From Heliocybe sulcata (Eukaryota > Basidiomycota > Agaricomycetes > Gloeophyllales > Gloeophyllaceae), in contig ML213508.1 in NCBI GenBank assembly GCA_004369045.1, positions 773,748-837,747 of the forward strand: a stretch of DNA of 64,000 nucleotides. The letters are read 5' to 3'. The notes under the pieces are model-generated. The model was given only the letters and a program-made list of their open reading frames with translations, was not told the origin of the DNA and made no database searches. Of the stretch, positions 45,654-55,975 are shown piece by piece. Each line of letters begins with the position of its first letter. The stretch's first letter is position 1. The position numbers and the translations under genes were made by a program.

Positions 45654-47083
45654 TTATGCAGTGGGCCCTGCCCTGCCCCTCCTCTTCGAAGTCGTACGGG
45701 CTGCTCCCGCCAGCATGTTCGCCCCTGTTTTCCTCCCAGTACTCGCTCTTGCCCCTTCGCCTGAACCCACCACTGCTACCTCAGCTCTTGCACCAGTCTG
45801 AGATGTACCAGCTGCAGTCTGGCCAGACTCCCTGAGACCGGTACTTTTGAGCATCTGGTACACTCGGTCCACCCAGCCTAGCCAGGTCCACTGGCTCCAA
45901 AAACCTGGCTCTTTGTAGTTACTGAGATAGTTCTTGATCCACTTCATGTGCGTGTTTGAAGCTGCTGATCCGAGACGCATGGGCTTGACCCATTTACTCT
46001 GATCCAATGGCAAGGTGCTATCGAAGAGGTTTGTGCTGAGGTCATACCGCTCGCCTGTATCAGGGCTGGGTTGGAGGATGCGACGAGGATGAATTTTGTG
46101 ATAGGCCTTGCGGAGCTCATCCTCCAGCCAGAATGCATGGTCCGGCACCATCTCCTGCTCCAGGTCATCAAAAAGCAGCTCTCCTTCAGTCTTTCTATCC
46201 TCATCTGCTAGTCTCCTCCGGAGCTCCGCTGCTTCTGCAGCTACATCAAGTGGTCTGACAAGAGTATCTTCGCCATGATCTACAAGATAATATAAGATGG
46301 AGACTATGATGACCATGAGGGTCACGCACCATTGCCAGCAGCCTCAAAATCCATTGGTTGCTTGCTGCCTCGGTCCGAAGCATACATGGCAGGATCGAAT
46401 GCATAGTCTTGGAACTCTGAGCGTTTGCAGAGGCGCCAGGTCCACCATTGACCAGAGGCTGCGAGTAACAGGACTTCGTCTTGGCCAGCATAGCGTAGAG
46501 ATGAAAAGAGGCATAATGCCTGATCGTCAGCTTGGACAGTGGCATCCCTGATGTGCTTGAGGACCTGTCTTAAATGGTCCTTGGCATTCTTGGGACGACG
46601 GGAGGTGGGCCGTTTCAGTTCGAGGATCAATGGGATGGACATCTCATCGATACGCATAGAGAAGTGCAGTTTGCTATATAGCTTGTCATCCCATGAAGCT
46701 TGAATAGCCTGCAACTTGCTTTGGATTACTTGAGCATGTCCCGGAATCCTCGCCTTCCCTCTCAGGATCGGGGTGATGAACAATATAACAAAATCGGGGA
46801 TAACTTCTACTGTCGCGGTACCTGCTTCAGTCCGCATGGATTCATCTCCAGAAGAAGGTAGCAGAAGAGGGGGTGAGTAGATCCTGAACTGTGGTGTTGG
46901 AAGCAGAACGCCCAAACGCCGGCCACACAATTGCACTAAGATTATATTCCATACGGCGTGCGTGGCGTCTTCCGTGCCGCGCGAAAGGAAGTAAGAAGTG
47001 AACAGGAGGCACCCAGTGAAGAGAAATACTGGGGCAAGTTGTCCCGGTGAGACAGTATCAAGCAGTTGACCGAGCGATATCAT
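45654..47083 (-). CDS. Uncharacterised protein with PD-(D/E)XK-like nuclease motifs
   Basis: Two exons, 46331-47083 (through about 46330) and 45654-46279, joined AATG|GTGCGT to CTTGTAG|ATCATGG in phase, give about 460 residues. A hydrophobic helix sits near the N-terminus (APVFLFTGCLLFTSYFL). In the middle, PDFVILFI followed about 75 residues later by IPLILELKRPTSRRP gives the spaced D ... ELK (ExK) pattern of PD-(D/E)XK nuclease cores. A YAGQDEVLLLAASG segment follows. The C-terminal half is charged with a basic, Gly/Ala-rich end (TSKRRGRAGPTA). Many basidiomycetes have families of such ELK(R)P proteins of unknown role. It sits between duplicated blocks, just after the P450 pseudogene. Catalysis is a guess from motif spacing. 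Confidence 0.6.
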
Positions 47084-47137
47084 ATCTCAGTAGACTCAGT
47101 AGAGAGGAACTGCGCCTGCGACTGATTGATCCTTCGA

Positions 47138-47188
47138 AAGGTTCGGAGCTCGAACATGCCTCGAAAGGGTCGGAGTTCGAACATGCCA
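47138..47188 (+). repeat. Short tandem repeat upstream of family X copy C
   Basis: The unit GGTTCGGAGCTCGAACATGCC / GGGTCGGAGTTCGAACATGCC occurs twice in a row, separated by TCGAAA. The unit contains the inverted repeat GAGCTCGAAC/GTTCGAAC-like core. It lies 60-110 bases before the copy C ATG, so it could be a protein-binding site. Confidence 0.6.
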
Positions 47189-47251
47189 CGTGCACCATTG
47201 TCATCTATAAATCAACTTGAACTTCAACCTCAGCCCATCCACAACCGTCTC

Positions 47252-48064
47252 ATGCCACCTGCTAACAGGAAATCACCCTCATTCACGGGTCCGTCCTCTA
47301 AGCCCTTCGTCGAGTTTCTCGATGAATGCTTCGAGTTAGCTCGGTATGCTCGCTCCTGTTTCCGATGTAGTGGCCTTTAACAGAATTAAACAGGGCCGAC
47401 GCGAAGCGCTTCCCTGATATATTAGAACCGTACGATCGCCCCCATGCGCACGAATTCTACCCAGACGGCCGCAGAAAGCCAATATATTGTCTCGGATGGC
47501 TCCTTCCCCAGTTTGACCTGGTTTCGTACGTAGACCCTTATCCCGGTCAAGAAAGGACCAAGTGGTTCCCCGCCCCCGAGATACAACGAAAGTGGCGTGC
47601 GCTTGGTGCGGAGAAGAAGTTCCCGTAAGCCCGACTTTCCGACTTCTCCAGGGTCTTTCTACTTACCATGATCGCCAAGTCACTTCAGGGCTCCCGCCCT
47701 GTTCAATGTGCAGGACTACGCCCTCTTCGCACTTGTATACAATGAACCTAAGGACCTTGCGCATTTGTGTAACGCCAACTCCGAGTGGGACCCGTCCCTG
47801 GTACGCGAGGTCGTGCGGGTCGGTGCAGCCTCCATGGGTCTGCCAGAAGAGATGGTAGATCGGGTCAAATGGTGGAATCTCTCTTCGCTAGCGATCGAGC
47901 GCGCTGTGAGTATGCCTCGCGTGACGAGAGCTTCTATTGATATTTCCTCCGTTATCCAGACTCTAACCTCTAAGCTCTTACAATATGCCGATGAAGCGTG
48001 GGAGGCGATGTCCGGCAGCGAGGGCGACGGAGAGCTAGAGTCCGGTTCAAATGCGTCGGACTAG
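47252..48064 (+). CDS. Family X, copy C (214 aa)
   Basis: Exons 47252-47343, 47394-47624, 47689-47905 and 47960-48064, in phase and the same exon lengths as copy B. The protein starts MPPANRKSPSFTGPSSKPF, then VEFLDECFELARADAKRFPD and HEFYPDGRRKPIYCLGWLLP. The acidic tail is SGSEGDGELESGSNASD. An in-frame extension upstream (with more Mets) is open, but the MPPANRK start is shared with copy B. It is followed by a convergent, decayed secreted protein gene at 48567, exactly as copy B is. The gene looks functional; nothing in it reveals its role. Confidence 0.75.
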
Positions 48065-48566
48065 AGTTTTTGGCTCGACGCTTGGGTTATTACCACCCGT
48101 CTCCCTCGGCTGACTGCTTTCTGGGTTCCTTTCAGAGAGCAAGGTGTATGTAACATAACGAGAATCGGTCGAATACCGCGGTTTGTGAAAAGTAATGTGT
48201 TGCATTCCGTTGTGCCACGTAAGAGCGCCGTGGCAAGACTGGCTTTGTTCGCAGCTTATCCGCATCACGGCTGTATGGGTCCTTCTACTGTACTGACCTG
48301 TACTGTACTGACCTGTGGACGTGCCATTGATTTTATACAGGGAAGAATCTGGAAGGAAGTCTGGATAGCGGTACTGATCCAGTCGAGCCTCAGCGCGCAT
48401 ACTGGTTCGCGGACGCCGGTTCCGCAGTTGGGTGTGATAGCAGTGAGCCCATTCGTCAGGAGCATAACGCCCGGTTGGTATGCCTACTCATACGTGGACA
48501 AGGTGGGCACATCCGTTTCCCTGTTCGAGATCATTTAGCCCTTGGCATTTGGGCTATGTTTCGCAC

Positions 48567-48801
48567 CCAATACCAGCAGACCTGCGACAGGAGGGGCCCG
48601 CCGTTAGGATTCGGGTTGTACCTGATAGTGTGCAGGTGAGTAACTAACATACAGAGGAAACGCGTGTGAGTAGAACTGCGGTGCTCCTAGCCCTCCACTG
48701 ACACCTTCGAGGTTTGCATTGGTCGGACAGATCGTGCACTGCTGGGCGGCCGCGAGGGTGCCTACAGCCAAGGCTACAATGATGAATACGAACGCCTTCA
48801 T
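48567..48801 (-). pseudogene. Decayed six-cysteine secreted protein, copy 3
   Basis: The leader MKAFVFIIVALAVGTLAAAQ and CTICPTN are well preserved. The middle of exon 1 is shortened as in copy 2, and the third family Cys is replaced by Tyr (FYS). Exon 2 is readable (YNPNPNGGPLLSQVCWYW) but its donor is GTGCGA and no exon 3 with the CPA...C end follows. The same lesions occur in copy 2, so they predate that duplication. A TATA-like element is not evident upstream. Confidence 0.7.
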
Positions 48802-48989
48802 TGGATCGGTAACTGGGTCGTCTCTTGTGCTGCTGCTACCGTCTTACGGCTCGTTTGATCGCATCAGGATGGAGGGTGTCCGCGCTGGCACGGGATCAAT
48901 AAAACAAGCTACTCAGTTTGTGTGAATAGGTATCCACTGTACGATTGCGCTGCCGGATCGACTGGTCGGCCCGTCCCGGACAGCGACAG

Positions 48990-49788
48990 AATAGAGGCTA
49001 CGCCGACCGTGATGAAGAGGCTATCCATTATCCGTCCCAACAGGACTGAGGTAGGTACTGGAGTGTGCCTAATATTCAAGGCACCTGACGGCGTGCGTGA
49101 GGCCAGCGCCGGTCATAACACCTCGCAGAGTGACACAGATCTCAGCTACAAGACGCGTAACTGGACGGATATATGTCATCCCGAACTGTCTGGATGGTTC
49201 TCTGAAGTTGTTGCACACATCAAGCCCGGCAACGGTATGTACCTAGTTACGCGTTTATTTTCCCGTACCATCCGTCTGACCCATCGGACCCTGAGGAGTA
49301 GCCGTGGATATCAGGAGCTGCAGCCTGCAGAGTGCCCCGCCAGCCTGATGGACACGCATACTCTCCGCGATAGCGGTGGCGTATGTGGATTATCCTAGTG
49401 CGCTCCTGGAGTTACTGATGTAAAAATGCGAGCTCCATTTCGCTAGCTCACAAAGCTTTTGACTTCAGAGGGATAGGACATTGATCATTGGTACGCGAGG
49501 TCGTGCAGCCTCCATGGGTCTGCGAGAGGAGATGGTAGACCGGGTAAAATGGTGGGAATTCCTCTTCGCTATCGATGGAGCGCGCTGTGTGTATGCCTCG
49601 CGTGCCGAGAGCTTCTATTGATATTTCCTCCGTTCTCCAGACTCTTACCTCTAAGCTTGTGAAATATGCCGACCAAGGCTGGGCGACGGCGTCCGATGAC
49701 GAGCAAGAACTGGAGTCCGGTTCGGACTAGAGCTTTTGGCTCGAAGCTTGGATTATTTCCACCCATCACCCTCGGCTGAAGGCTCTGT
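48990..49788. repeat. 799-base duplicated block, copy 2
   Basis: See the block at 43109-43907; the offset is 5881 bases throughout. Upstream of it, this copy still holds about 226 bases (48765-48989) that are missing at the other site. Downstream of 49788 the two copies diverge at once (CTCTGTCCGGG against CTCTGTTTGAG). Near-identity over 799 bases indicates a very recent duplication or gene conversion. Confidence 0.9.
49490..49730 (+). pseudogene. Family X, 3' fragment E
   Basis: Identical by eye to fragment D, lying inside the second 799-base block. It holds only the end of exon 3, the intron and exon 4 of family X, with stop TAG at 49728-49730. It was therefore copied together with the block and is not an independent gene. 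Confidence 0.85.
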
Positions 49789-50668
49789 CCGGGTTCCTTT
49801 CGCAGAGCAAGACATGTCATGCAACGAGATGCGGTCGAATACCATGGTTTGCGCAATGTGGTCTGTTGCATTCTGTCGTGCCACGTTGTATGAGTGCTGT
49901 GGCAGGTTTGGCGTCCTTCTCAGCTCATCCGGGCTTTATCGGCGTACTGACTAGTGGACGGTAATCGATGTTATACAGGGAAGAATTTGGAAGAAAGTCT
50001 GGATATGATGACCGTCCAGTACAGAAATTCTATGAGCGTCAGACGCCCATATTGGATCGCGGACACTGGTTTCTCCAGACGGGTTGGGTGTGCCAGCGGT
50101 GAGTTAATCCGTTAGGAACTAACCATACGTGGACAACGGGCAACACCGGTATACTCCCTTTGCGGCGAATATTTGGGCTCAGTATTCGAGCCTAACATGA
50201 AAGCATACTTCAGTCACCTCGTTGTCTTGTGGCCTTCTCAAGCATCATTTGACCGTGAGGCTTGCAAACTATTTGGGCACCTTTTCCACTGTTCCTGGAC
50301 TCGTGATGTTCGTCGAGGGTCCATAATAGAGCTGAGCACTTACACTGACCTTGCCCTAGTAGGAACGACTGATTTCAGTACCTCACCTTTTCCCAAGATC
50401 GCGGACGATGCAAGACGCCGCGTTAATGCATTATACGCTGGTGACCCCTGCATCCGCAGCATGTTTGGTACCATATTCCTTGACAGGTCATCACAGTGCC
50501 GGCGCCCATGGCGATGTGGCTGACGGAACTCGGTGACGATTCAGGTCGGTCAGCAGACAATATACCGAGATCTGCTATGTTTCGTGCGCAGTTATCATTC
50601 CATTGGATTGCTACATCGCCTCAGTCAATGTTCCCCGTAGCTGCTCTAGGTTTCGGCGACTAGTGACC
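49789..50668. other. Intergenic stretch between fragment E and secreted protein copy 4
   Basis: A 350-base frame (50173-50523, +) has no recognisable motif and I do not call it a gene. The first part resembles the DNA downstream of family X copies (GGGAAGAATTTGGAAGAAAGTCTGG). Nothing else supported. Confidence 0.4.
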
Positions 50669-51076
50669 TCAGTTGCTGTGCGCCGGGCACGGTCCAGTCG
50701 ATGCCGTCGCTGGGCAATTCGCCCAGCTCTCTCCTAATACCAGTGCTCCGTTTCCCTGTTCGAGATCATTTACCCTTGGCATCTGGGAATTTCGGGCGTT
50801 ACTCACCGAATACCAGCAGGCCTGCGACAAGATGGGGCCGCCATTAGGATTCGAGTTGTATCTGGTAGTCTGCAGCTCAGTAACTAATGCGACTATTATA
50901 TTGAACAGAGGAAACGCGTACGAGCAGAACTGAAGTGCTCCTAGCCCTCCACTGGCCGCGGTAAGGAAGTAAGTGACACCTCCGACATTGACATTGGTCG
51001 GACAGATGGCGCACTGCTGGGCGGCAGCGAGGGAACCTGTTGCCACGGCTGCTGTGATGAATGTGAAGGCCTTCAT
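50669..51076 (-). CDS. Six-cysteine small secreted protein, copy 4
   Basis: Intact three-exon gene. Exon 1 starts at 51076 with the leader MKAFTFITAAVATGSLAAAQ, then CAICPTNVNVGGVTYFLTAA and GALQFCS. The first intron (GTACGC to GACTACCAG) joins to SYNSNPNGGPILSQACWYS. A GTGAGT donor follows, and the last exon encodes ANCPATASTGPCPAHSN, stop at 50669-50671. The acceptor of the second intron is not certain (TTAG|GAGAG or a few bases further). Six Cys fall as in copies 1, 5 and 6. This copy keeps the residues and the middle of exon 1 that copies 2 and 3 have lost. A TATA box lies about 62 bases before the ATG. Confidence 0.78.
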   Translation of the reverse strand: MKAFTFITAAVATGSLAAAQQCAICPTNVNVGGVTYFLTAASGGLGALQFCSYAFPLFNIIVALVTELQTTRYNSNPNGGPILSQACWYSVSNARNSQMPRVNDLEQGNGALVLGESWANCPATASTGPCPAHSN

Positions 51077-51137
51077 TGGATGGATAGCTGGGTCGTCTCT
51101 TGTGCTGCTGCTACCCTCTCACTGAAACAAGGTCTCG

Positions 51138-51143
51138 TTTTAT
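51138..51143 (-). promoter_or_regulatory. TATA box of secreted protein copy 4
   Basis: CTATAAAAC reads on the minus strand at about 51137-51145, 60-odd bases before the ATG at 51076, a normal spacing for a strongly expressed small fungal gene. Confidence 0.5.
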
Positions 51144-51210
51144 AGCTTCGGGATGGAGGGCGCTTGTGCTCATACGGTGTCAATGAAACAACTCACTAAC
51201 TCAGTTCGCG

Positions 51211-51765
51211 TTGATAGGTATCTACTGTGCGATCGTTCTGCCAGATCGGCCAGCCGGGCCCGTCCCCGACAGCGACGGATTAGAGGCTGAGGCTATCCAT
51301 CATCCGTCCCAAACGCGACTGAGGTACGTACTAGGGTGTGCCGCACACTCAAGGCGCCCAACGGCGCTGCTGAGACCGGCGGCGGTCATAACACTTCGCG
51401 GAGAAAACATAATGAAACAGGTTCCAGCTTCAAGACGTGTACCTGGACGGTATGTCATCCCGAACTGTCTGAAGTTTCTGCGTAGTTGTTACACTCGTAT
51501 TTTCACCGTTCAGGTGGTCCGTCGACTAACGGATCGTGAATATGGTAACATAAAGCCCCGCAACGGTACGTACCTAGTTACAGATTCATTCTCTCGTACC
51601 ATTCGTCTGACCCATCGCACTCTAAGGAGTAGCTGTGGATATCATGAGCTAGATTGCCCCGCCAGGATGGACCCGCATACTCTCCGCGATAGCGGTGGAG
51701 TATGTGGATTATCCCAGCGCGCTCCTGTTGTAACTGACGCGCGATTGCGACCTCCAGGTTGCTAG
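51211..51765 (+). repeat. Diverged third copy of the 799-base block (5' part)
   Basis: This stretch upstream of secreted protein copy 4 resembles 43109-43520 and 48990-49400 but is clearly older. Shared pieces include GAGGTACGTACTAGGGTGTGCC, GGTCATAACACTTCGCGGAG, ATGTCATCCCGAACTGTCTG and CATACTCTCCGCGATAGCGGTGG. Both donor-like sites are kept. It shows that secreted protein gene plus upstream block form one ancestral unit. Confidence 0.75.
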
Positions 51766-52756
51766 CACACCAAGAAGCTAGGCTGCACCGTCCCCAGAGG
51801 AATAAGAACAACCGCATCCATGCCGTCTCACGGGATCGGCCGATGACCAGCACGATTGATAGGATGCCTACTAGAGCAACAATAGAACTTCAGTCGCGCT
51901 AGTGTTCGGAGTTGCGAGGAACCAATAGACAGCCGAACCTCCGCGAAGACCCGAGCTGTTATGTGGCCAGGTCATAATTGGTGGATCTGGCGGTGGTGCA
52001 CTGCTTAACTGAATATTTGACCGCATCCCCGCCAGCTTCGACACGTCCATACCCTTGCAACAGCGGTGTTCGACCCCTGATATACCACAGTCGGACCGGA
52101 ACATTTACCAGCTAGTCCTGAAGCTCATTGCCAGTCGACTGTGGCTATCTAATATTTGATGCCTGCCCTAGAGTAATCACGTGGTGACATGGGCTAAGCT
52201 TCAAGTGTTAAGACACCGGTATCTGCTGTACCGGCTTTCGCATATTTGTCTTCGACAAACACAGCAAACTATGCACAACTTTGAGCTGGATTGCTGCTCG
52301 CGTTGATCTGTTTCATAGCTGACATTCGCTCGTCTGGACCTTTCCCAAAATGCGGACAACGTAGTACGCAAGAATGTCGGCCGCGAAAGGCTGTCAAGCG
52401 AGCCGCGTACTTGACCATATTCTTGGCTTCCTGGAGAACCAATATATCAAGCCCACAGACTCTCTATAAAGCCGATTCTCGTTGCAGAGTTCGACTGGAA
52501 TTCTGTGAAATGAATGAAGATGTGTGCGTTTGGCTGGCCATCGCATCCGGCGGCGGCAAGCGTCTCAGATTGACTGGCTCAAACCAGAGATTTTCGGCTG
52601 CTGGCGTCTTGTCTCGGATGTTTCACAATTCATCTTTGTCCGGACTTCACAGCTAGCTCTAGAGGACGTTCCACCAAAATACTTACTTCGTTTATCCAGG
52701 CGATAACCTAATCATTTCGCTCGGCGAGCCCTCGATACATCCAAATCCGATTCTAG

Positions 52757-53183
52757 CTATAGCACGCAGTACGGGGCGGACACTGATGTCGGACATAAGG
52801 CGCTGGAACCATCGGTGAGGATGCCTCCCTGGTACTGTCGCAATGTGCTGATAAACCACGAATGAAGCGAGAGAATACGCCAAACCGTACTCACGTCATA
52901 GAAACACGGCACATCGAAAACCCCTGGGCCGGCAGTGACAGGATTCTCGTCGTATCTGGATCGATGATTTGTGCGGATATGGATGAAGACGCAATGAATC
53001 CACTGACCCGCAAAACACAGGGTTAGTCAAAGCACCCGGGACCATGTGGCTAAGTCCATAGGTGGTGTTCCCGCTGGTGAACGATGGAGGGCACAACTCC
53101 ACGAGGCATGGCTGCGCTGACGCTGTCCCTGCCAGTTCCAGGAGAGCGACAAGACACATCAGTCGTAGGCCGCTTGTGAGCAT
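52757..53183 (-). CDS. Six-cysteine small secreted protein, copy 5
   Basis: Leader MLTSGLRLMCLVALLELAG with TASAQ, then CLVELCPPSFTSGNTTYGL (here the first two Cys are four residues apart instead of two) and PVFCG. Exon 2 joins as GG|GTCAGT to ATCCAG|ATACGAC, giving YDENPVTAGPGVFDVPCFYD. After GTGAGT, exon 3 from ACCAG|GGAGGC gives GGILTDGSSALCPTSVSAPYCVL, stop TAG at 52757-52759. Both introns sit at the same places and phases as in copies 1, 4 and 6. Frame intact. Sequence is far from copy 4, so it is an old paralogue kept by selection. Confidence 0.75.
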
Positions 53184-54650
53184 GTTGGATCGTGTTAGGG
53201 GTCGCTCCTCCAAAACTGTGTCTGGAACCCCTTATAAGCATTTTCGCAAGGTGCGTCTCTATGAGCTACGTACGTACGGATGCCAGACTCTTCAATACAG
53301 CGGAGCCGAGAGCGTTGGCTCGGGAATCCGACGCGTGCGGTGTTGAAAGACAGGGGATGACGTCATCGTGGCAACGGTGTTACCGGTGCCATTACTTGAT
53401 CCTGCTCTGGAATCAGGAATCAGATGTCTCCAAGGTATGGGCCACGTTGCTACTCGTATTGTCGTCGTAAGCACTCACGGCCCCGACTACTAGCTACTGC
53501 TGGTGAAGCTGCGGACATCTTCGATCTTCGTTGTTCGCCCAGAAACAAATGTTCCCATTCTTCAGTCGGCATGCTCACAATCCTCGACCTTCTTCCGGAC
53601 TGTGTAGAAAGACGTTGTTCATATGCTGCTTAGGCATATAACGCCGGAGCCCGAGGCCAGCTGGGTAGCAGACTAGTTCACTAGCAACAGCCCGACATGG
53701 AGGAGAAGGTGACACGTATGCTGCACAGCCAAGTTAGCAGTACTGCCGGTCTAGTCATATCAGTCAGGAGCGCCTCCACTACAAGCGACGAAGCGTAGCC
53801 GTATCTGCAAACATCTCGCTCGTTCGGCTAGAGCTGGGCAAATGGAAAGTGGCGCTGCCACTCGTGCAGGACCAAGGCGCACATTACGGCGGATGCAGCT
53901 CCGACTAAGCCCGAGAGAACGGTAATATTGCAATTCAAGAACAACATGAAGAGCGTTATTGGCTGTGATGGTGTGTTTCGTATTATCCTTGGAAGTCCTC
54001 TAATTCACTCGCAACCCGGAGTCAGGCACGCGTCGGTCCAACAGCGGAGGCTGCGTCATTCAATGAACGGTGGACGGTGTGCGGCGACGTTAAGGTATGG
54101 CTCGGGACCGGATGAAAGCTATAAGTAAAGGTGGTTTGGACTCCAAGGGATGGTGCACGGAGTTAAATTCGCTCATTTTCTCAAGGGTGCTGACAGGAAG
54201 AGTCCTTATGAAGGAGTTTCCGCCGTACTATCATACCGATCAAGGCCCAAGGACTACGGCCTTGGTCGTATTTCCTTTACCCATGGGAACGAACAAGGCA
54301 CCGAAGATATTTGTGGACAATACTTACCCAAGGTGTTTCGCGCATGTTGCGTGCCAGGTGCCGGGACGAGGTCTTGTATCTCAATTGCTGACTTCACTGC
54401 GATTACGCTATGCACCGGCATGGGTTCGATAGTCTATTCTGGAATCGCCGAGTTGACTCTGGTAACGACTTGGGAGGCCTACGCATCTCGGCTGAGGTAC
54501 GCATTTCTTTGTTAGAAAATAGACATTGACGGCTCGTTCATGTTCATTGGATGCCATACAGTGTATCCCTAGGCTCATGCGTATCCGGCGACTCTAACAA
54601 TACAACCAATCCAACTCCGCTGCCCTCGATCATCCCCTCTACGTAATCAT
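53184..54650. other. Intergenic stretch, no gene seen
   Basis: Several open frames of 90-121 codons overlap in the 54.1-54.5 kb part, but none has a motif, good start context or plausible partner exon. I do not call a gene. Confidence 0.4.
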
Positions 54651-55058
54651 CTAAGTGCAAGCGGCGACGGTTGTGGCGGGGCATGCTGGGACTTGGCTCT
54701 CGCCAGCGCCCTACATAATGTCAGTATTTGATTGCTTGCACGGAGGGTGTGTCCACTATTCACGTACGTTATATACGCACGCGACCTCGAGGTAAGATCC
54801 GGGCACCGGCGAAGCGGTGTAACTGTGTGTGTTGATGTTATCGTAAGTCCTTTTCGTGAGGTTCGCTTGAAGAATGTCAATATCGGCTTACAGGCATGCC
54901 TCGTACGAGCTGCTCAGTGTCATTGAGCTTTCGAGCGTATAGTCCACGTTCGAGATTTCTATGCTCTGAGGGCATACTGCGCAAGACTGGGCAGCGGCCG
55001 GGGATGTTAACCCCAGCAGCGAGAGAACGGGGACGAGGGCGATGAGTGAGATGAACAT
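54651..55058 (-). CDS. Six-cysteine small secreted protein, copy 6
   Basis: Leader MFISLIALVPVLSLLGLTSP and AAAQ, then CAVCPQSIEISNVDYTLES and SSSYEACL. The join CATGCCT|GTAAGC to CACACAG|TTACACC gives YTASPVPGSYLEVACVYN, and after GTACGT the final exon (from TATGTAG|GGCGCT) gives GAGESQVPACPATTVAACT, stop at 54651-54653. Six Cys as in the other copies; the third falls two residues later than in copy 1. The ATG at 55056-55058 begins the leader; the longer frame upstream is not a signal peptide. The frame and all splice sites look intact. Confidence 0.78.
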
Positions 55059-55975
55059 GTTAAGAGTATGTGGGTGAGTCTGAGATGCTTTCTGCGCCAT
55101 CTCGGAGTGCTTTAATACTCACTGGAATATTCCTTGTTTACGACACGAAAAACTTTTTGCCATTGGTCATCTCTCGGGTGCCCTGCGGAACATGGAAGAC
55201 CGAGTCGATGCGGCAAAGGTGAGGTCTCTCCACAATCAATCTCAGCGGCGAAAATGCGCGGAGGCATTACGACCAGTAGTCAATGCCATGGAGGTAGAAG
55301 GGAACAACCAGGCTAGCTCGCCTCTACTTGGGTTACTCATTTCTCGAACGACAGCGGCTCTGACAGCGGTCAACAAACAGAGCCGAAGTGCAGCTGCGGC
55401 GAGCTAGTGGGAACACAGGACTCAGCAGAGCCGCTGGGGTAGTGCGGCTGAGGTCCATATCGGGATAACGCTCTACTCCTCGAGTCCGACACGTGCAGTG
55501 AGGGGTTATGGGAACCGACAAAATATGGCTGTCTTGTCTGAAGCCACCACATTGCAATGGTGAAACCGACGAAGCCGCAGTATACACGGGTCAGAACATT
55601 GATTCAGATATATCGTAATGGAAAAGAGATTTCGAGCTTAGGTTTGTGCCGACCCCAGGAGACGATGACCGAGGGAAAGCACGAAGACAAGGCTACGAAG
55701 TGGACATGCCTTTAGCGAATTAGCATGTCAGCTCCCTGGAAGGATTACTCAAGTGTCGAAGTGCAGGGAAAGCAGAATGCTGTCAATTCTCCCCAAACTA
55801 TCTTAGTCGCTTTATGATGCGATTTGTGTCCGTATAATCACGTATAATCACGTTAAAGCGAGAAACTACCGAAAAGTGTCATAAGATGTATGACCCAGAG
55901 AAGAGAGAAATTAACGTCTATGAGCCACGTAGCAACCACATAGTTCCATGCATCCTTCGACTCCGCGTTCACATT
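55059..55975. other. Intergenic stretch, no gene seen
   Basis: Only short, overlapping frames. It separates the secreted protein gene from the 3' end of the RTA1-like gene, both on the minus strand. Confidence 0.5.

Noticed and set aside
43109-49788. Duplicated blocks as a transposon
   Set aside because: No terminal inverted or direct repeats, no transposase or reverse transcriptase frame; copying of gene units explains the pattern better.
50173-50523. 116-codon + frame between fragment E and secreted protein copy 4
   Set aside because: No motif or repeat support.
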